Shown: positions 56,810 through 64,000 of the stretch, in pieces | Layout of the letters: each line of letters opens with the position of its first letter | Numbering within the stretch: position 1 is the first letter of the stretch | Assembly (NCBI GenBank): GCA_003117195.1 | Contig: BDSI01000047.1 | Location: 124,001 to 188,000 of the forward strand | Length of the DNA: 64,000 nucleotides | Direction of reading: 5' to 3' | Source: Eudorina sp. 2006-703-Eu-15 | Taxonomy: Eukaryota > Chlorophyta > Chlorophyceae > Chlamydomonadales > Volvocaceae | Position numbers and translations under genes: made by a program | The notes under the pieces: model-generated | Told to the model about the DNA's origin: nothing | Databases searched by the model: none | The model's input: only the letters and a program-made list of their open reading frames with translations

Positions 56810-56895
56810 CCAGTCGTTACAAAAATCACAGGTTCGCATCACAGCGGCCCCAGCGTCGCTGTGATGCGAACCTGTGATTTTTGAAACCCAGTCGT
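56810..56895. repeat. Perfect 26-bp inverted repeat flanked by 8-bp direct repeats
   Basis: Arms 56821-56846 and 56857-56882 are exact reverse complements with a 10-nt loop. The octamer CCAGTCGT occurs at 56810-56817 and 56888-56895, a few bases outside each arm. An 8-bp duplication is the length made by hAT transposases, so this may be a tiny MITE-like insertion. A small-RNA hairpin is the alternative. It lies between the 3' ends of two convergent genes. Confidence 0.75.
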
Positions 56896-57689
56896 CGAGC
56901 CAGGGTTTGGGTTTAAGTGGTCATGACGCAGGATTTAAAACGCGTACAGGAGTTAAAACCCTGGATGAAGTACGGTATAGCATAGGCAAAAAGGTCAAGA
57001 GCTACGGACATGCTGTGAAAATCAGGACTCATTCACTATCATAAAACCTATCTGAATCAATATTAAAGTTACATACGTGGAGCACATAAACAGTTGTGGC
57101 GTTAACAGAGTACACATGGCTGAACGTGAAGCGGGAACACTGTAATTGCCTGTATATCGGCCGATGTAACGCTACTCTGCATTAGAATATGTCGGCAGCA
57201 TTCTGTGCGACAAGCCCAGATTGTCTGCCTGAGTAACCGAGTTGTGTTACACAATGGGTAAGCGACGGGTCAGATATACCACGAGCCAGGCGACCACCGG
57301 TACCATAACAGCTCGATTGAGGATCCGCGCGTTTTACGTTTAGCGCGCAAATGTGCACTCCTGCCGCCTGAACACGCTATCCAACTCAACCAAACCACCT
57401 TGCACCGACATGGCTGCTTACGCAACGCTTAGACCGACCATGCCTTCCCACAAAAAATGTACATGTGGTACCAGAAATGTTAGGTACTCAGTAGGCGCAT
57501 AGCGATTTCGAAGCCGTAAGTGGGTTTTTGATGTAATGCATACAATGGGGTCCGGTAATGAGGCGATGCGCCCAGGTCCTACTACGAAGTTGCCGTCAGG
57601 TTTAAGGTTCAGGTCATGTCAAATAGCCGACAGCAAAGCGTAACTGTCGAATGCGGTCAAAAGTTGGTCAATAGCCCTACACCATCAAC
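56896..57689. other. Intergenic / beta-tubulin 3' UTR
   Basis: AT-richer, with no gene seen. A minus-strand TGTAA (complement of 57247-57251) would end the beta-tubulin transcript after about 440 bases of 3' UTR. Confidence 0.45.
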
Positions 57690-59582
<1,893 letters not shown>

Positions 59583-59697
59583 TGTCGCTTGGAACCTTAA
59601 GAAGAGTCGGGGAGATCACGAGGCGCCTGACGGTGCCCTTTCAATAACAAGAACGACAAACTCAGACTAGGTATGGTAAAGAGTCAGAATGGGAACG

Positions 59698-59749
59698 TAT
59701 ACTTATAACGTGTCCATTCCTGCTTTATGTATAGTTGCCGCCTTAGAAA
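59698..59749 (-). promoter_or_regulatory. Beta-tubulin TATA box and possible tub-box
   Basis: On the minus strand TATAAGTATA (complement of 59698-59707) lies about 116 bp before the ATG. About 30 bp further upstream, TTTCTAAGGCGG (complement of about 59738-59749) matches the Chlamydomonas tub-box consensus GCTC(G/C)AAGGC(G/T)(G/C) at 9 of 12 positions. Tub-boxes mediate deflagellation induction. The TATA call is fair; the tub-box call is weak. Confidence 0.4.
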
Positions 59750-60470
59750 ATTGAGAGGTCGTACATATAAGCCCCCAAAAACAAAATTCGTTTTCGCGGT
59801 TTCGTTGAGCGCGCGGACTTCAGGGGGGCATCATTATGTGGGAATTGGTGTTCGTCGCGTCACGACGTCAGTGCACATTGCGAAAGCATTGGAGACTGTG
59901 AGGAAATGTTTTTGATTACCGCGTCCTCTTACATGCGTCATGCACAATGCATCAACATTCATATTCCACCTATTTTAATGGTCCTTATTTTTGATGAATT
60001 CCCAGCCGTATTTGAACCGTGGTTCGTGCATTTTCTTCAGTCGACGACCTCCAGTTAGTCACTGCACCCCTAGCCGGAATTGGCCACCCCTCAATTCTGT
60101 CATAGGGCTGGCTCATTTTGATGTAGTCGCGTCGCACAGATACCGTAGCTCCCTGCACGCCGTGTGAGAATGTAGTTTCTTTCAATGCTCGGCCTTGCTG
60201 TACGGTACGACAAGTGGAATGCACGTTGGGCTCTGTGCTTGGCGACAGACTGAGAGGCATTGATGGTCCACGTTCATTTGTTACATTCCTTAACCATTCT
60301 GAAGCCAACACAGTAGCTAGACCAAGCGGGAGTAAACTCCCGCGCATCGTTTCGACCTTCAACCAAACCAGTATACAGAGTAGTTAATAGGTAGAACTAG
60401 GTGCATAATTATCGCCGCTGCCGCGGTTTGTTCGGGCGTTCGACAGAGGACAAGGCGATCGGAGTAAACG
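59750..60470. other. Divergent spacer upstream of beta-tubulin
   Basis: Lower GC with no recognised coding exon. It holds the distal beta-tubulin promoter and possibly the promoter of the small plus-strand ORF that follows. Confidence 0.4.
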
Positions 60471-60619
60471 GTATGGCGGGAAAGTCGAGCCATGTGTCCG
60501 GACTTACTCCAAGGTCGCCGCTTAGTAGCTCTTCCACTCAGAAGATGTCCATGCGAGAGAACGACGCGTTCGGCCCCGCTTCACACGGCGGACCCATTGC
60601 CGCGGGACAGCGCAGTTGA
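60471..60619 (+). CDS. Orphan first-exon-like ORF, unknown
   Basis: The ATG at 60471 opens MAGKSSHVSGLTPRSP, then a Ser-rich stretch and MRENDAFGPASHGG, ending at 60619 (49 residues). It has the look of a real N-terminus (Ser/Pro/Gly-rich, no shadow gene opposite) and lies head-to-head with beta-tubulin. The DNA to its right becomes retroelement-like within a few hundred bases. It may therefore be the first exon of a gene that is split, or displaced off the window, by that insertion. Confidence 0.3.
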
Positions 60620-61002
60620 CCACACCGCCCGCGCGCTTAGAGGACCCTCGAATGCGCAGCCTGCAAAATGTATCAGAAGCGACTTAGTATCAGGCGGGCC
60701 AAACAGCGGAGTTGCCTATAACTTTCGCACGATTAACGTTGCCTCCCGTTGCCCTCGTATAGAGACCCGCGCGCGCGAGGCAGAAAGCTCCGACGACTAA
60801 ATGGGAGACCGCCAGGAAGGGCCTGAGGTCAGTGTGGGTCGGCGAACAGCCGGGCGACTTGAGCGCGCGTCTGAGTTAGGGGAAACGGCCTCCCGGCTCA
60901 GGCAGAACCCCCTGGCGGGCAGAGAGGCTGGGCAATACCAGGGCCGGGTAGTAGGATGGGGCAACACCCCGGCTGTCGCCGCACGACCGGGCAGTACCAG
61001 GC

Positions 61003-61350
61003 ATGCTTTAGGCCGAGGCAGTACCTCTGGCAGGCGGCGTGCAACCGGGCAGTACCCGGTGTGCTTTAGGCCGAGGCAGTACCTCTGGCAGGCGGCGTGT
61101 AACCGGGCAGTACCCGGGGTGCTTTAGGCCGAGGCAGTACCTCTGGCAGGCGGCGTGTAACCGGGCAGTACCCGGGGTGCTTTAGGCCGAGGCAGTACCT
61201 CTGGCAGGCGGCGTGTAACCGGGCAGTACCCGGGGTGCTTTAGGCCGAGGCAGTACCTCTGGCAGGCGGCGTGTAACCGGGCAGTACCCGGGGTGCTTTA
61301 GGCCGAGGCAGTACCTCTGGCAGGCGGCGCGTGACCGGGCAGGACCCGGC
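61003..61350. repeat. 58-bp tandem repeat, about six copies
   Basis: The marker TGCTTTAGGCCGAGGCAGTA recurs at 61004, 61062, 61120, 61178, 61236 and 61294, an exact 58-bp period. Inner copies are almost identical; the outer ones are diverged. Each unit also contains CCGGGCAGTACCCGG, a partly palindromic block. It sits just upstream of the Gag-like ORF and may be part of the retroelement's untranslated left end. Confidence 0.92.
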
Positions 61351-61496
61351 GGGATCGTGACGCGGGCAGGACCCCTCTGCATACTGTGCATGGCCGGGCA
61401 GCACCCGGGCGTCACCAAGAGGTGTGACGTGGCAGTGGTAGGCGCTCGGGGGGCTTACTGCGAACTCTGCCCGGCGGCCTGCAACCCATCGGTGAT

Positions 61497-64000
61497 GTGC
61501 ACAGGGGCGGTACCTGCTGCGTCGCTCAGCACGCGGAGGAGCTCCGCAGACACGAGCGCCCACACCCGACCTCGCCCCGGCCGGGCAAGGCACTAACGGA
61601 GCGCCGGGCGGGACGGGCGGAGGCGGAGCGGACTGGGTGGCCGCGGCAAGAGGGGCGGCAACAGCACCGCTGGGGGCGCGTCTGGTGCCGGCGGCACAGG
61701 AGGACCCGCAAGGGAGGGCGGCCGCGGCTGCTGACCGCCCACTTGAGGCCCGAGGCCGAGCGGAGGAGGAGGACAGTTCAGGCGCGAGGGCGGGCGGGAG
61801 CGGACGGGATGACGGTCCTGAGATCGCACCGGAGGGTCAGCAGCAGGCGGCTGAACAGCAGCAGGAGGAGTCACGGCGGGGGGTGCGGGGCGCGGGTGAA
61901 GGTGCACGACGTACCGCGCCCCGCCGGTGCCCGGGGGCCTAGGGGAGATTTCACCGTTACTACCACGTTCGCCCGCCGACGCGTCACCAGGGGAGGCGTC
62001 ACCGCACCCCAGTCGGCGGCGGATTAACACCCCGGGACAGGCTGTCCCGGGGGAATTGCGCCGTGAGGCGGCCCACAGGGCGTGGGGCGGCAGCCCTGAG
62101 GTGGGCCCGCTCCCTGTTGTGCGACGAGGAGCGCTCTTTACAGCCGGCGACGCAGGGCGGGCCACGACGACCGCCGACCCCCAAGCAGCGTTACCGGCCG
62201 CGCGGAGGCCAGTGCAGGCATTGCCTAACCCGGGGCTCGCCGCCCCAGCGGCGCCGCAGATGGCCCCGACACCGGTGGATACGTCGGCCCCAGCACTGCG
62301 AGCGGCGCAGCTCATGCCGACGGGCCCAGACCTGACAGGCGCGCTTGTGGCGTTACTGGGGGCTAATCCCGGAATGCTAGCCTCCCTCCTCGCGGCGGCG
62401 AGCGCTCACGCGGGCTACCCCCAGGGAGGCGGAGCGGCGCCACCCGGGCAGACGATGGGCGCACCAGCGAGTTACGGCGGTGGCGGCTTGCCAACGGCCC
62501 AGGGCCATGGGCAGGCGCGGGCCCCGCGGCGCCAGTAAGGGTGTCGGCGGGAGGGGCCACAAGCCACGCGTACGACGCGGAAGGAGTCTGGCAGCCTGGT
62601 GGAGTGCCCAGCATGGGAGGGCCGGCGTCCCAATACATGTCGCCGGACCTCACCCAGCCGATTCACCTGCCAGACGGGAAGCTGCGGATGGGCAATGCGC
62701 TGCTCTCCGAGCCCCGCCCGGATGCCAACGGGCAGCGGGTCCGGGACCTGCTTGGGCACGCAGCCCGCCCAGGCCAGGGGATGCCGCGCTTGCATGATCT
62801 GCAGGCGCCGAACGTCGGGATCGGAGGCAAGGAGACCCGTCTCGCCCGGCAGGCCGCGCAGCTGGTCGTCGACGCAAAGCGGGACCAGCTGCTTAAGGCG
62901 CTGCCCAGGCACGAGGCCGCCACCCACACCTTGGAGGTGGCCGAGGCGATTGTAGGCGCGGTGCTCCTAACCCTGGGTGCCGCGCAGTCGCACACAGCCA
63001 TTGTCCAGGCCGTGCTGACCGTCCTGCGGTCGGCAGGTAAAGAGCTGATCAGGCGGCTGCAGGTCAGCCTGGCAGGGCCGCTGGATGACACCTTTGCGGA
63101 GGGTGTGAGCCGCAAGTTGGGCCAGAAGCTTAACGACCAGCTGCGCACGCTAGAAGAATACGCGTCGCAGCCAGACGTGGACCTGCAGACGGTGGCCTCG
63201 AAAGTAGCAGCCTTCCTCGGCGGTTTGGATTTGGCCGAAGTGGCGCTGCAGTCGCTCAAACCGAGCCAAACGGGGCTGGGAGCCAACGAGGGCAGGTGGC
63301 TGCACGGAGCGGCGCAGAACCTGAAGACAAGCCGGGTGTTTGACCACCCCATGACCCGCGACATGTGGCTGGAGGGATACGGCCCCCAGCTAGGCTGCCT
63401 GTTGCGTATCCGTGAGCTGGTCGACAATGCCGCTGACAGCCTCCAGAAAGTCCATATGAGCGAGGCGTACCGCTCGGGGGATGTGGAAGCGGCGGCGGCG
63501 GGGCAAGGGGAGGCGGCAAGGCGGGCGCCTCAGGCCTGGGGGCGCCCTCGGCCGCAGGTGGACGGCGCGGCAGCAACGACGGGGGCCGCGGGGGGACTGA
63601 CGGGGGCGAGGAGCGAGCGCAGAAGGCTAAGGAGGCCCTGGCCGCGGTGCACCGGGCCCTCCAGGAGCGGAACCTGCCCACCACGCTGTGCGCGACTACA
63701 GACGCGCTGTTTCAACTCGCGAGGGCGGGGGCGCAACCAGCGCGAGACGGACGCCCCCGCCCCAAGGGGCTGGTACCACAGACGTGCGTGAATCATTCGC
63801 TGCTCCGGATCGACTGCGTCTACGGCGGGAGCTGCAAGTTTGTCCACGAGGACCTGGCTGTGGTAGCCGGGCGCATTGCCGACCACCTGGGCGCCGAGGG
63901 GCGGGCCCAGGAGCGGCAGGGTGGCCCGGACACGGGAGCAGCGGAGCTAGAGATCACCCAAGGGCCGGATGTAGAGACGGATGAGGGTGATTTGTTATCG
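61497..64000 (+). mobile_element. DIRS-type-like retroelement: Gag-like ORF, frameshifted, runs off window
   Basis: Three overlapping frames together form one Gag-like protein. The first (61927-62538) is Ala/Pro-rich. The second (through 62541 to about 63510) contains helical blocks such as LPDGKLRMGNALLSEPRP, LEVAEAIVGAVLLTLGAAQ and FDHPMTRDMWLEGYGPQLG. The third (about 63490 to the window end) contains AQKAKEALAAVHRALQE and a zinc-finger pattern C-x9-C-x5-C-x3-H at about 63785-63848 (DCVYGGSCKFVHED). Both frame changes are -1 (or +2) and fall near 62470-62500 and 63490-63530, in G/C-rich simple sequence. A CCCH-type finger at the end of Gag-like ORF1 fits DIRS-like elements; no reverse transcriptase is inside the window. 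It may be an inactive copy, or the shifts may be sequencing errors. Confidence 0.55.

Noticed and set aside
61003..61350. CRISPR-like array
   Set aside because: The whole 58-bp unit repeats with no unique spacers, and the DNA is eukaryotic.

Overview
The window looks like nuclear DNA of a volvocine green alga (Chlamydomonas/Volvox/Gonium group). Coding exons are GC-rich and alanine/glycine-heavy, and introns are short to medium. TGTAA poly(A) signals follow several genes. A 443-residue beta-tubulin has introns in codons 8, 57 and 132, the pattern known for this group. All gene models below were assembled by eye, by matching splice sites and reading-frame phase. Exon lists are given so that each can be tested.

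Layout: (1) 88-6842, plus strand: most of a CDKL/CMGC protein kinase with a very long disordered tail; its start lies left of the window. (2) 9.3-13.1 kb: a decayed DIRS-like reverse transcriptase, a G-rich minisatellite and a coding remnant. (3) 13.1-16.6 kb, minus: a class-I SAM methyltransferase-like gene with a tandemly duplicated 141-bp exon. (4) 16.6-20.1 kb: a lower-GC, gene-poor stretch with unknown small ORFs, a C-rich minisatellite and a complete non-coding mini LTR element (TRIM-like) of 404 bp. (5) 20.1-22.3 kb, plus: a divergent casein kinase 2 alpha. (6) 25.0-29.4 kb, minus: an RRM plus trimethylguanosine-synthase-like methyltransferase protein, convergent with CK2 alpha. (7) 29.9-38.0 kb, plus: a large protein with SFI1/centrin-binding-like tryptophan repeats. 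(8) 40.6-41.4 kb, minus: an SFT2 vesicle-transport membrane protein, divergent from (9) 41.7-51.5 kb, plus: the CAF-1 large subunit in 20 exons. (10) 52.5-56.4 kb, plus: an unknown helical ARM/HEAT-like protein. (11) 57.7-59.6 kb, minus: beta-tubulin. (12) 60.4-64.0 kb: an orphan first-exon-like ORF, 58-bp tandem repeats and a frameshifted Gag-like ORF with a CCCH zinc finger, probably the left part of a DIRS-type retroelement running off the window.

The genes are ordinary eukaryotic neighbours, not an operon. Three themes recur: cilia and centrioles (beta-tubulin, CDKL-like kinase, SFI1-like protein), chromatin and RNA (CAF-1, cap methyltransferase-like, CK2) and mobile-element debris. The most unusual items are the TRIM-like element, the tandem exon duplication, two probable GC-AG introns, the RRM-methyltransferase fusion and a perfect 26-bp hairpin flanked by an 8-bp duplication.
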